Assembly: GCA_032629725.1 (NCBI GenBank)
Contig: JAFEVB010000026.1
Location: 620,001-684,000 of the forward strand
Length of the DNA: 64,000 nt
Direction of reading: 5' to 3'
From: Gremmenia infestans
Lineage: Eukaryota > Ascomycota > Leotiomycetes > Helotiales > Hamatocanthoscyphaceae
Shown here: piece after piece, positions 46,683 through 58,492 of the stretch
How the letters are laid out: every line of letters begins with the position of its first letter
Numbering within the stretch: the first letter of the stretch is position 1
The notes under the pieces: generated by a model
What the model saw: only the letters and a program-made list of their open reading frames with translations
Database searches by the model: none
Told to the model about the DNA's origin: nothing
Position numbers and translations under genes: made by a program

Positions 46683-47260
46683 GGTGAGGTATATAAGGCA
46701 GCTGGCTGGTCTGGTGGGGGGGGTTGATTGAATGGATGAGATGCCCGCAGGTGGTTTTGAGATTCTATGTGCAGGATTGGTGGAGATCAGATAGATAGAC
46801 AGATAGATAGATGTACGTTTTGATTAAAGAATTCTTCGAATAATTTGAATAAAAAGTGTCGTTGTTATCGATTGGAAGCGGGATAGGTGATATTATAGAG
46901 TTTCAAAATCCCGTCTCGAACTCTCTCTCTTGGACTCTACATCCCTTCCTTAATTGCAATGAATCATATGATATAAGCCTCCGCAACTAATGCCGATCGA
47001 TTAACAAGATGTTTGTTTTCCCATCCATTAGTTCATTTCGTTGAATTCAGTTTCCCTTCCGTTGGCCTATTTTGATTTCTTCCCGTGTCTTGTCTGCACT
47101 CTTCTGCCACCGGGTCGGGTCGATTGACATTCTAAAGCTAGAGAGAGCTTTCCACCGGATGCACCGCACTCCCCCACACTGCATATGATCAGCCCAGCCC
47201 AGCCCAGTCTAGTCCCATGCCCCCACAGCCATCTGATCGGTAATCCGGCTCTGGCTAGGG

Positions 47261-47270
47261 TACCTAGGTA
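47261..47270. repeat. TACCTAGGTA palindrome, copy 2
   Basis: Exact copy upstream of the cupin gene; 151 bases before copy 3. Confidence 0.6.
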
Positions 47271-47411
47271 TTTGTTTAATTTCTAAATGTATGATCTACC
47301 TCCACACTATTGAGTTTGGGGTACCCGTACTGTAGAGTCGGGCATCGGAACCGGGGAGGAGGGGAGGAGGGGTTGAGCATGCATGATCGTGAATTACTTT
47401 ATTCGTACAGA

Positions 47412-47421
47412 TACCTAGGTA
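47412..47421. repeat. TACCTAGGTA palindrome, copy 3
   Basis: Exact copy, extended by further GGTA units on the right. Confidence 0.6.
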
Positions 47422-47970
47422 GGTAGGTATTCATGCAATAAATATGATTCTAGGTTCTTTCAACGTGGAGAAGTAAGTGCTTTTCTCGATCCGTGCGGGC
47501 TGGTGGTTTCATAAGTCAATTCAACTTAGATAGATTAATTAATTAGTAATAAAGGACCTATATAGATTCATTAATAAGATAACTCCTAATCTATAATAAG
47601 TATATAGCAAGCAGCTATTAACCTAGACACTCTAATCTGATCTGATCTACTCTGCAAGTTATATACGGTGCAAGTTAAGAAGGGGTGACTTATTAGAGGG
47701 ATGCGAAATTGAGGAGCCGGCACTAGTATATATAGCATATATCAATATAGAGCATTGTCATTCTTTTTGGTTTCATAATCCCTGATATCTACCTACTATT
47801 TTACATTTACGCTAGCTATCACTGAAAATGCAAATACTCTACATCTCCCTCGGCGGCCCGAAATGAATATATGATACCAACAATAACAAAAAGATCCGTA
47901 CACCCAACGCAACGCGCTGATTAATTAAAGCCCCAATATAATAACGAAAGGGAAAAGAAAAATATACATG

Positions 47971-50413
47971 TCATCCAGAAAGAGGAAGAGGAAACATCTC
48001 ATCCAGGTTGAGATCGGTATGAAAAAGGTTATCCAACGAATACGGAAACAGGATCCCGTCGGCAGCAGAGGCATTGAAATCGCATAACCCCATATTAATC
48101 CCCGAACCCAAAAACTGCGTGTCTGCGAGCCCGCGCATCTCGTTATTGTTCTGCTTCGCCACCATCTCGGCCGCATCCTCGAGCACGTTTTTGTCTGCCG
48201 ACGGGCTATGGAGGTTGTAGATGCGCATGGCCGATTGAATGATAGCTCGCGCGCGTCGCGCTATGCTTTTCGTGTCTTCCATCTCCTTGAGAGCTCGGAG
48301 ACACGTCGTTAGCGATGTGTATTCTCGCACGAGGCCCGTCGACTTCTGCTCCGCGAGGCTGGCCACCAGCGTCGTGGCTGCGAGGCTGATGTTGTATGAT
48401 GCTGACCCGAGCATTTTCGATGCGCTGCCGTGTTCTCGTTGGTAGTCTTGTACGTGGAGTGCGAGCTGGATGGCGTGCTCCACGCACGTCTGCCGTGAGT
48501 TTGTACTGGGAGCGGGTGCATCGCATGAAGATATCCCGAACCCTGCACCGGGACGGTGCACCAATATCATAAAGGCGCAGTAGGCAATGCTGCACACCGC
48601 GTTAGAATCAGTGAAACATTAGGATGGGATGTGTGTACGTACTGGAGATGAAAAACGGCTGGAGCTCTTTGTGCAGTGCCTTGGAGTAATGGTCCTAGTT
48701 GTTGGGAGTTCCAGTCTTTCAACTGCTCCGTTAAACTATTTGTAAATTGCATTTTGGGGATGTTATCGCCGTTTCTAGTATTGTTAGTTAACATAACATT
48801 GTTTATGTCTTGGGCGTCACGTACAAAATACTGCATATCCGCCCGCCAATCTCAAGAAGATTTACCCATGCGGCGAAGATATTCATCTCCCAGGGCATTG
48901 ACCCGCAAGCACTGATTCGAGGAACGGTAACATCTGCAAGATTGATGGCAGTTGGCCGGCCAAGATACATTGACCAGAGCCTGGACAGCATGTTAGTCAA
49001 ATTCATTGCACAGTTTGAAATGGGGTAACCCACCTATCAAAACCGAAACAACTCCAGAACACAAGCTGCCGAACTTTCCGATCCATTGGTGAAATCTTGG
49101 TCGATTCTAGTAACGAACTGTCTATATGGAGCCCCAGGTCAAATGCTAAGCGGGAGGCAACCCCTGATAATGTCAGAATTGAGATTGAAGGAGTTGGGAA
49201 GTATATATCACCTGCGCGTAACCAGCCTCTTGTATCCCTGGAACAGCAGCAATCGAGGGCGCTCAATAGAAGCAGCGATTGTATAGCGGTTATGCCAGGG
49301 TTTTTGAGTTCATCGTCCAGTAGTGCAGTGGCTTGCTTGAATAGCAGCGGTTGATTAGGCTCACCATCCTCCGAGGGAACTGCAAGGGCCCTCACTTCAG
49401 GCCGCTCGGAACTTCTAGCAGCTGAAACGAAAATACAATACAGTAAACATTTGCTGTAGTACGGGCCTCGGCCAGCTTCCATATCACGTAGGAATGCCTC
49501 TTTACAAACGACTGGAAGGGCATTGTGTTGATAAGTCCAATAAAGGTTCAGTAGATATTCTTGTAGGGCGACAGGCACACAACCCCCCTGCGCCAACTTT
49601 CCAAAACCAGCGGAATTATCACAGTGATGGAAGATGGAAGATGATACGCTCTCAGTCACATGCAAACTCGAGGTTGGACCAAAGAAGCGTAGATGGCCAA
49701 TCTCATCATTATTGAATTGCGATTGCCGTCCGCACAGTCGAGATATGATATTATCTGGCATTTTTGGCGGCTCTGGGCAGAAATCATAGGACATGGAGGA
49801 TTCTTCGACTATAGCAGACGCTGGGTCCGGGCTTTTTAGACTGTTGCAATCTGGGATTGTAGCTGGAGGAGTGGGAAGGCTGATTGTGGGCAATTGAGCC
49901 GGTGCTGGTTCTGTAACTTCTGTAGTGGAATCTTTGCGAGGCGCAGTTAGGGCCGTCTCGAGCATATCAATACGTTCTTGTAGCTCGCTGATGTATTTTT
50001 TCGAATAGCGCCTTGAGAAGGAAGGTTAGCACAGGTCGTTCCTTCCCTTCCCTTGGACGGAAAATTCTGTTTGTTCTGGGAATAGTTCAGGGAAGACCGA
50101 CCTCTTTCTCTCATCATCATTGGGTACAATACAGGGTATATCGAGGCGCCTGCATCTTCTGCAGCCATTCTCATCTCGGTGACACTTTTCAGATTATTCT
50201 TGTTAGAAACATAATCACTCTCAGAGCTCCTCTTTTTCTCCCCTGGCTAAATCGTACCTTGATCTTTCTTGGGCGACATCCAAGGCACGCAAGAAGCGGC
50301 CCTTGAGGCTTCTCCTTGGGCGATCGTGCCTCTTCGCTTGCGCGAGAGTTGGGCGGTGAATAGTATGAAACAGGCGACATGGGGTGTTCGAATTCTGGGG
50401 CCATGGTCTCCAT
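47971..50413 (-). CDS. Zn2Cys6 transcription factor with fungal-specific regulatory domain
   Basis: Seven exons on the minus strand: 50413-50258, 50184-50102, 50011-49212, 49163-49034, 48980-48825, 48774-48643 and 48589-47971, about 691 residues. All junctions keep frame. The zinc cluster spans the first intron: CLGCRPRKIK joined to CHRDENGCRRCRRLDIPC, fitting C-x2-C-x6-C-x6-C-x2-C-x6-C. A basic linker and a short coiled-coil-like segment follow (SKKYISELQERIDMLE). The middle homology domain has FLRDMEAGRGPYYSKCLLY, then GWLRAGVASRLAFDLGLH, and FWSCFGFDRLWSMYLGRP. It is divergent from no immediate neighbour but sits inside the enzyme cluster and is a good candidate for its pathway regulator. 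Confidence 0.9.
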
Positions 50414-51977
50414 GTTGTGACTGAATTTGGGTTCAGATAGTATTGGATGTGGATGAGATAAAATGGGAGGTGGGATGGATGGATGGGAAGCTGTCACGAT
50501 GAAAAAAAGATTATATCTGTCAGCCTTGTCTCGCATGGAGGGGTCGAGGGGCTTATGAGAATAGTTTTCTGATGCGGGGGAGTGGGGGCAGCGAGTGGTT
50601 ACAGTGCGGGGATGTGAGTATGGGGAGCGATTCCGATCCAGAAAACGGGGTTCGGCACAGTGCATGACAGGGATGGGCCGGGGAAAAGTGGAATCCTTGT
50701 CAATGGCTGCATATGTGGAGCCTCTCTTCTGCACTAAGGTACGGATCTGGGGGAAAATGCGCCAATCATATGCCTTATCATGCATAAAGATGCTGCCATG
50801 GATGATTTGGTTCAGCAGGTGCTTGAGGTGCTATCCGGTGGAAACGGATCTGAGAGATCTACTCGTATCACTCCGTACCTTCTTAGTAAAGGAAACTTTG
50901 GCGGTACACACGGCATCCTACCAACTTGACATGACATTCGCGAGCGATTCTCATCATCTCGCATAGGTTTATGAAATGATTCTTGCCCTTACTATTCGCC
51001 GGAAAACGAGGTTATCCCATCAATTGGCAAAAGCAACGACTCTTGGCTTCCTAAGGTATTTCTAGACCAGACGGTAACAGTATCCCAATCTTGTAGTTTA
51101 TCAAATCAAAAGATTAGCAAAGACCTAATTATATCTCCTTCGAAATAGCTAGGGAAGCTTTGAAGTATATAATCGGATCAATATCTGACAGCCTTGTATT
51201 ATTGACGTGAGGGGTATTCTCTCTCGAATTACACTAAAGCTCTCGAATCCACCAGTTGATGGGATACATGACGGTGACGCGAAATATACAGTACTGTACA
51301 TGCAGTAGTGCGGAAACGGTGCGCGGGATAAAGCGCAGTCAAGCTTGAGCAGCGACATTTTTGCTTAGCCGACCCGAAGAACTTTACCCAGGACCCTGGA
51401 AATACATTATTAGTCCATACCAGAAATAGTTTAGTGGCAACTTTAAACTCAATTTCAAGTTGTTCTCCTGACAAGTCCACAGGGACTAAACCGCCATGCA
51501 CGCTACCGAGTACTTAGCGTCCCAGACTAGAGTTGTTCTCCTGACAGTTATGCAGGGATTATTTGCGATTGGCGTTACTTGGTGTCCGGGGAAGCTGAAG
51601 CTTTGGCTGTGGATGCGAATGTAGATACTACCTAGGTAGTTTCTTTTATTTTCTTCTCCCGCATCACTATCGCAGTCTCGCAGAGCAGCCTACGTACCAA
51701 TCCATGTCACTTTTCTCGCTCGAGACCTACTAGTCTGAACCCGATGTGATGTGATAATCAAAGAGCTCTGCCCTTCTCTCGTTCTTCCCGATGGCACCCA
51801 TAGCGTTATCGGGCTTGAAAATGTATGCGGAGGTAGCATTGGGTGGAGAAGTGTCTTGCGCCCGGGGAGCTGTCTCCGGTCAACGCTGATCAGGCCCATA
51901 CCTTTTCTCCCCTTATGGTATTTCCCACCAGAGGCATCAGCAAAACCACCACTCAATCTTCCGAGAATATTCTCATA
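50414..51977. other. Intergenic between divergent genes
   Basis: Shared promoter region of the transcription factor (minus) and the decarboxylase-like gene (plus). It contains a fourth exact TACCTAGGTA palindrome at 51629-51638. No gene was recognised. Confidence 0.5.
51629..51638. repeat. TACCTAGGTA palindrome, copy 4
   Basis: Exact copy in the promoter region between the Zn2Cys6 factor and the decarboxylase-like gene, extended to ACTACCTAGGTAGT. Confidence 0.6.
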
Positions 51978-52993
51978 ATGGGTTCTTTTCCAGATGACCA
52001 GGAACCAAGTGTTAAGGGTGCATTTGCTCTCTTCCAAGCCATTGAAAACAAGTTCCCCCACAAGACGGTTGGAGACGACAAATGGTATCTCGTGGCAGTA
52101 TGTTCTTCAAATTCTGCTCACCAATGCTCCAATAAGAGGACTAATGATACATTGCTACCAGCTTGCTGCGCTTTCAGGCAGCAGTGAACCCGAGCACGTC
52201 GGAACTCTCTATAAATACCTCATTGAGAAGCCCGAATTCTCCACATCCACCTCTCGACAAGCCCTGATGCGACGATTGCGTGAAGGTCTCGTCAAATGTA
52301 CGTCGATTATAGGCGTGTGCAAGCCCCTCGAAGCAGTCTTCGCCATTACCAAGATGGAGAAAGAAGAAGACAAGGACTATTCGTTTTCCCGGTAAGAGAC
52401 CCAGAAGAATTGGCATATAATATTACCCATCTATCCTGCGAGCGGGCAAAGCAACAAGGGCTAATGATGTGTGATACAAAGCCAAAACTGGCAATCTGGG
52501 CCCGAGAATCATGATCGGGGAATGAAATGGCTAGATCAGATATTCTTGCACAATCAAGCAAAGACCGACAATACGCTATCTGCGCAAAAAGACTTCCGTA
52601 CTACCTACCTCTCCCGTGCTCCGAAACAGAAATTACAAAGCTCACGACTTCTTGTATAGTGTGGATCTGCCAGGAAATCACCTACGGCCTCTTCCTATCT
52701 GACCATACGATTTTCGGTCCTATCGACACCGAAATGGTCGTCCTGTCCGGAATCATGATCCAGAACCTGCCGAAAGAGACTGGCTGGCATTTGCGGGGAA
52801 CTAGACGTATCGGCGTCTCGTATGAGGATGTAGAAATTATTCAGCAATGCGTGAGTTATGGCACGATGATATATATAATATTCAGTGTTTCCTAGCAACT
52901 AACTTATGCTCTTAGATTGAGATGGTTGCGAAGTTCTCCAACTTGAGACTGCATAGAGTGCCACGAGTGGCGGATATCGAGCATGAGGTTTGA
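51978..52993 (+). CDS. Carboxymuconolactone decarboxylase/AhpD-like protein (fungal type)
   Basis: Five exons: 51978-52097, 52162-52391, 52482-52597, 52660-52850 and 52916-52993, about 244 residues. All junctions keep frame. The protein is all-helical in appearance, with LREGLVKCTSIIGVCKPLEA near the middle, ITYGLFLSDHTIF, and MVVLSGIMIQNLPKETGWH followed by RRIGVSYEDVE. This is the pattern of fungal proteins in the AhpD-like/carboxymuconolactone decarboxylase superfamily. I do not see the CxxC redox pair of AhpD, so a peroxidase role is unlikely. A role in ring-fission or lactone metabolism would suit the cluster but is inference. Confidence 0.75.
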
Positions 52994-54031
52994 AATATGG
53001 GCTTCTGAACCTGAGGAGTTTGGTCGGAATCTTCAGAGCATCCTAGCTTAGCTGTGCTTGAGATATCGAAATACATCTACTTGGACTCGAACAAACAAAT
53101 ATCAAAACACATATGGCTTTGAAATACGGGTTCCCACCCGAATTACCTACGCTTTTAACATTAGTATCATTTGCAAAATAAGCCTACAGTTGCCAATCTA
53201 GCCTCACCGTTTCCCCTATCCCTCATTTGAGCCACTGCATGAACCCGACCATCGGATTGTCAGGTGATATCAGGTACCTGCAAGTATTCGAGGCCATGCT
53301 GACTTGACCATATATATTTGCTTATTCGATAAGTTGATTAGTATCATCTTGATCATTATCAATAGAATATCTATCTACCCCTAGCACTACTCTTCATGTT
53401 CACATGCCGCAAGTGACTAATCGCCTATTTGCACACCTACTTCCCACCCTTAGATCTACAGAGCAAGAGCTACCATTTTATTCTGATAGGTAGGTAGCTC
53501 TCTAGTGCTAAGTTGCTAGCCTTAAACTATCACTCACCCAGGATACCTTAACGTGTGCCACTATCTGGACCCTGCTTTTGCATCATATATCTATTTATAC
53601 CTTGTACAACTACCACCATAACTCTTTGGCTGGGAATATGGTGTTTCGATTTCTCGGCATAGATGGGAGATGGTAATCCCAGTATCGTATCGTGTATGCG
53701 AAAGTTGTAGACTTCTCGGCTAAACGAGGACTTGAAACTGTGTCGTCAAGCTTGCTGGACCTAGACTGCGTAATCACACATCATTCATCTATTGTATAGC
53801 AGTGGTTTGCCGCACAGGGTCTACGGTAGATTCTGCCTCGAACGTCAAATGCCTATAATGCTAATGCTAATGCTATTCCTGTTTGTTCTAGGAAGCTAGT
53901 ATAATTAGGTTTAGAAATCCCCAGCCCGATCTCAAACAGTTGTATAGATGAGTATCAAGTTTCAATATATATAGACTGGTATACATCACAGTCCCAAACC
54001 CTCTACCTCCACTCTCTCTTCTCGCTTCCTT
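52994..54031. other. Intergenic between convergent genes, no gene supported
   Basis: AT-rich with a small TAATGC triplicate near 53857-53873. No gene-like frame. Confidence 0.5.
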
Positions 54032-54892
54032 CTAACGAGCAAACACCTGGCCACCATCACACTGCATCATCTGCCCGGTAATAAACGTAGAATTATCACT
54101 CGCCAAAAACACAACCAGATTCGCCGCATCCTTAACATCCCCCAGATCCCCCCCCCAGCGGCACCATAAACTTAAAATAATCATCATGTTCCTTGCTCTT
54201 GCCCTGCTCCTTCAACCCCCCTACAATCCGTCGCGCCAGCGGCGTCCACACAGCCGGACTCACTGAATTCACCCGCACGTTGTATTTCGCCCACTCCTTC
54301 GCGACATTGCGCGTCCACGCCTGCACCGCCCCCTTCGCAGCCCCGTACGCCGCCAGCTCCAGAAAATGCCCCGTGATCGCTACATGGCTGCCGAAGTTGA
54401 TGATCGAGCCTCCCATCCCCCTCCCCACCCCTTCTCCGCGCCCTTAAGCTTCATAGCGCGCAGCGCCGCTACGTTCGTGAACACCGTGTGCTTCAAATGG
54501 ATACTGACCATCGCGTCGATATCCGCGCCCGTCAAGTCATCCGCTGGTTTGATCGCCTCGGTCCCCGCGATCGCAGCCAGTACATCCAGACCGCCGAGCT
54601 GCTTGACCGCCGCGTCGAAGACCCGGTCTACCTCGCCCTGGTCCCGCACGTCGCAGTGCATGTAGACTACGTTGCCGGGCCCGGATTCGGACGCGGATGC
54701 AGCGACGGCGTGCCCGAGGATGTCGGATATGTCGAGGGAGACGACGGAGGCTCCTTCGCGGGCAAAGGCACGGACCGTGGCTTCGCCGGTGCCGTTGGCG
54801 CCGCCGGTGACGATGATTTTCTTGTTGTGGAGTTGGGGTTTGTAGCGGAGGGTTGCGATCGAGTCGTTGGTTTTGTCTTGGGGAGGTGCCAT
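54032..54892 (-). pseudogene. Short-chain dehydrogenase/reductase 2 with two G-run frameshifts
   Basis: Read from ATG 54892 on the minus strand: MAPPQDKTNDS, then the cofactor motif IIVTGGANGTGEATV, an acidic strand 2 end (VVSLDISD) and CDVRDQGEVDRVFDAA. AAIAGTE stands at the usual NNAG position. After LRAMKLKGAEK the frame breaks in a G-rich tract (about 54408-54440) and continues in another frame as GMGGSIINFGSHVAITG, the YxxxK motif YGAAKG, and RVNSVSPAV. It breaks again in a run of nine G near 54148-54156, after which DVKDAANLVVFLASDNSTF and the end QCDGGQVFAR are readable in the first frame type. Both lesions are in homopolymers, so real decay and sequencing error are both possible. Confidence 0.8.
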
Positions 54893-56473
54893 TTCGGGGA
54901 TCTTGGGGGGGGGGAGAATGTGACGAGGGACGAGTAATATGATATATGAAGATGCTTTGATTGAGTGATATCGAGGGTGGTGGAAATGTATTATATTATA
55001 CCAAGTTTTGAATGTTACCGATGATTTTTGTTTCGGATGACGATGGATAGATATATTTGTAAGAATAGATATTAAATAGAAAATATTAACATTCGTTATC
55101 ATATCGATTTAGTAGTACACGCACGAATTGATGTTAACGCCGCCCCGTCCACGGATTTTCTTTGCCGCAGTTGTTTGAACACCGTAAAAGTCGGAGATCA
55201 TTACCCGGCTTTATCGCCTAGGAACGATATATGCTGAAAGCTTTCTTAGGAGGGACTTGTCATATACATTTATTTCTCGAATGATATACTGTATAGACCT
55301 ATCAATATACCAAGCAGAGCAGCCTTGTGATAATGATGAGATGTGTTGGATTTAAGAGATCATGTGACAAAAGTCTCATTTTGAACAGTCTAAGATGCTA
55401 ATATTAAACTAGTATATGTATAGTCTTCGTGATTATATTTTGTGCAAGAAATACGTGAATAAAAGCTACATGTAACATGTTTTCGTGATTCATAGCTTTC
55501 AGTAATAAAGAAACTGAAATCATGTGGCTGAATCACATGACCTTTGTGACTATTTCAACAAGCTATACATGCTGATTGGGGCAAAAGCACAATAGTTACA
55601 GTACATCAACACGTTGCCTCGCGTCCTGTCGCATCGAGGGCATACTTTGCGCCCCTTTTAACATACATTGGGATTTTGCAGGGGACAATAGCGCGTGACG
55701 GGACGACTTATTCCCGAGGTGACTTTTGGCAACATCAGTATATCTTTACAGCGCATCATTATGATGTTGTGTTTCAACTGGAAAATACTGGAGTTCTAAC
55801 TATATTAGCCCCCTAAAGTAAGAAGAATATGTGCGCATTAAATTTCCACGTAGCAGATGTAATCTGTCATGTAAATGCTCGATCGACTTTAATCTTTCCA
55901 TCGCCCGTAGGGCATCCGCTCCCGGTGGAGAGAAGAGGTACGAAGAATCAAAGAGGCGCTTCCCGGTGGAACAAGATACCATGAACCAAAGACGTGGTTT
56001 CCGGTGGAACAAGCTATGTGATTGCGGGGTGTGGGGTGTGGGGTGTGGGGTGACAGGATGGAGAAGAGCTAGGCTAGGTGTGAAGCTACCAGTAGTTGTC
56101 AAGCTACGAAGTAGACGACATGCGGTCGATCGCGATCTTCGTTAGCCACGAATGGGAAGCGTCTGTGCGTGAGGATACAAAAGAAGAGACCTCCACCTAG
56201 TCCTATTAGTGCGCGGCGTCTAAGACATCCTAACAACCATTTATTTGATAAAGTTTAACGCTTGTGATGAACAAATTCGGCCGGTGGGTCGAAACCTGAT
56301 CGCGGGGAAATTTTATACAGTACGACATGTAGTTATTCTCATATATTAATTAATCTTCTCAACCCAGAAAATTTATCAGCATCTCTTCCCAACTCTATCT
56401 GGGAACTCCTATTAGTAGATATATTTCTGCAACTCCAAAACATTAATTCGTAGTTTGTAAACCAACATCAACA
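54893..56473. other. Intergenic between divergent genes, with a G-rich repeat
   Basis: No gene was recognised. Holds a GGGGTGT tandem repeat at 56026-56052 and the leader of the transporter gene. Confidence 0.5.
56026..56052 (+). repeat. GGGGTGT tandem repeat, nearly four units
   Basis: Three exact GGGGTGT units and a partial fourth. G-rich and strand-biased, with quadruplex-forming potential; not the usual TTAGGG telomere repeat. Confidence 0.75.
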
Positions 56474-57929
56474 ATGGCTCACCGACCAACCTTATATCAG
56501 ATATGGGCAAGTCACCATCTATCCAAAGTGCAAAAGTAACAGTTCACGTGGCTAATATCCCCAACAGGTCGTCCTATTTGTAACATTGGGAAGTGTCACA
56601 TATGGCTATTCCTCTAGTATCATCGCGACGACGCTCGCCCAGCCCTCATTCATCACTTACATGCATCTGGATAGGGTCTCAAACGCAGCCCAACTTGAAG
56701 GCGCCATCAATGGGCTCTTCCAGGCGGGTGGGTTCTTAGGAACGCTGTCATGCTGGAAGACAGCAGACTGGCTTGGCCGCCGCGGAGCTCTTCTTCTAAG
56801 TGCTGTGATTGTTCTGATAGGCGGCGCATTGCAGGCTGGAAGTGTCAACATTTCCATGTACCTCGTGTTTCGATTTGTTACCGGACTGGGAGTTGGTAAG
56901 CTACTAACTCCTATGAAACATACTCACTGTAGTAAGCTTTTACTGACTCTTTCTTGTGCCGTGCAGGATCCCTGGTAGTACTAGTTCCTCTCTATCAAAG
57001 TGAAATCGCTCCGGCGGAAATCCGTGGCCTTGTCGTTTCAACGCATTCCATTTTGCTATCTACCGGCTACGTGGTTGCAAGTTGGGTCGGCCTAGGCTTC
57101 TATTTGGTCAATGCCAATGGTGCGCAATGGCGAATTCCAATCGCCATCCAATGCCTCCCGCCCTTGGCACTAGCCTGCGGAGTTATGTTTCTGCCGGAAT
57201 CTCCACGCTGGTGTAAGTTTGAGTTTCTGCTGCATCTACCTGTTTGAGTACGAGAACAATACTGATGTGCTTGGCAATGGCTTAGTGATATCGCATGACC
57301 GTGTTGATGAAGCCTTTATAGCTTTCAAGAGCACAGCCGCTGAATCATCGGATCCTGACGATGAAGCTGGAATCCAAGCTGAATTTAGCCTCCTTGTTGC
57401 ACAGATCAATCACGAGAAGCTCCATAACCACTCTTTTATGGAACTGGTGAAACGACCCTCAATGAGACTGCGCTACATCTTGGGCTTCCTTACTATGTTC
57501 GGCTTCCAGTCTACTGGAACAAATGTCATCAACAGTAAGCCATCTCCCAACTACATGTAAAAGGGCCGAAAGGCGTTTTCTAACAAGCTTGGTACTCTTA
57601 GACTATGGCCCAGAACTCTACAAGAGTCTTGGATTCGACACAGTGCAGCAATTGTTCATTCAAAGTGGCTGGATTTCTACCTGTCCTTTGGCAAACCTCT
57701 TCACAACAGCCTATATTGATAAAATTGGGCGTCGCAAGATGTTCAGTAAGTCGACAAATTTTTATTGACATGACGTTGATGTGCTGACAAGTTCTGTTAT
57801 AGTGTGGGGATACGCGTTTATCGTATTAGCCCTCGTCGGAGAATGTATTACCGTCGCTGAATTCACGAAAACCGGGGATCACAAGGCCGCGGCCGCCGCA
57901 GTTTTCTTCCTCTTCTTTTTTGTCGTTAT
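56474..57929 (+). pseudogene. MFS sugar-porter gene, exons 1-6 (last exon inverted downstream)
   Basis: Exons 56474-56506, 56568-56895, 56967-57212, 57286-57534, 57602-57745 and 57803-57929 encode the first ~375 residues of a sugar-porter. It has GSVTYGYSSSIIATTL, ADWLGRRGALLLSA (loop 2-3 motif), PESPRW, and YIDKIGRRKMF (loop 8-9 motif), then hydrophobic AAVFFLFFFVV. The first intron (56507-56567) uses a GC donor (GCAAGT). Exon 6 ends in phase 2 with a good GTAAGC donor at 57930, but no continuing exon exists on this strand. The missing last ~144 codons lie on the opposite strand at 58492-58060, so the gene has been split by a small inversion and cannot make a full twelve-helix transporter. 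Confidence 0.85.
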
Positions 57930-58059
57930 GTAAGCTTTCGCCCCATTCCTCTCTGAAAATCCTTTTCTCCAAAACGCAAAGATCAATCCTCCCATGTAAA
58001 CAAACGAATCTCGTCAACCTATCACACAATGCCCTTTTTAATCCCCTGCATATGTAGCT

Positions 58060-58492
58060 TTAGACTGATTTGACATCATCAAGGTGTAGCGTAGTTACCT
58101 TCTCATCGGAAGAAGCTTCAATGTCTCGAGTAGCTTCAACATCGGGATGATGTGTCGTATGATGTCCCTGCACTTGGAACACCTCATCCTCCTGTTCCTT
58201 TGTCAATCCTTCTACACTATCTCCGAAGACGGCTGCCAGCTCCTCCAGGGTCTTCTTGTTTGTCTCGGGATAGAAGAAGTAGACGATAACGATCATGAGC
58301 GTGCTGAGAACGACAAACAAGAGGTAGAATTTCCACCCAATGGTCTGGAATGCTACGGGTGCTACTTCTAGGTAGATGATCATGGCGGCGTACTGGCCGC
58401 TGAGGGATACGGCTGCACCGCTGGCGCGCTCGGGCGTTGGGAAGATCTCGGTGGCGTAGATGTACGTGGCCCCATCGACAGTTCCCGAAGCA
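58060..58492 (-). pseudogene. Inverted last exon of the sugar-porter gene
   Basis: On the minus strand, after an acceptor (CATATAG) at 58493, an exon of 144 codons runs to TAA at 58062-58060. It encodes the C-terminal part of a sugar-porter: TYIYATEIFPTPERASGA, then GQYAAMIIYLEVAPVAF, a hydrophobic helix (FYLLFVVLSTLMIVIVYFF), PETNKKTLEELAAVF and a charged tail. The exon starts in phase 2, the exact complement of exon 6 ending at 57929. Content, order and phase all match the missing end of the plus-strand gene 130 bases away. A fragment of an independent gene is less likely. Confidence 0.85.

Larger units (their letters stand above)
46683..47970. other. Intergenic with simple repeats and palindromes
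   Basis: Contains an (AGAT)n tract near 46790-46811, three CAGCC units near 47193-47208, and two exact TACCTAGGTA palindromes at 47261-47270 and 47412-47421. No gene was recognised. Confidence 0.6.

Noticed and set aside
56026..56052. Telomere-like repeat
   Set aside because: GGGGTGT is not the common fungal telomere unit and the tract is only 27 bases, inside a gene-bearing region.
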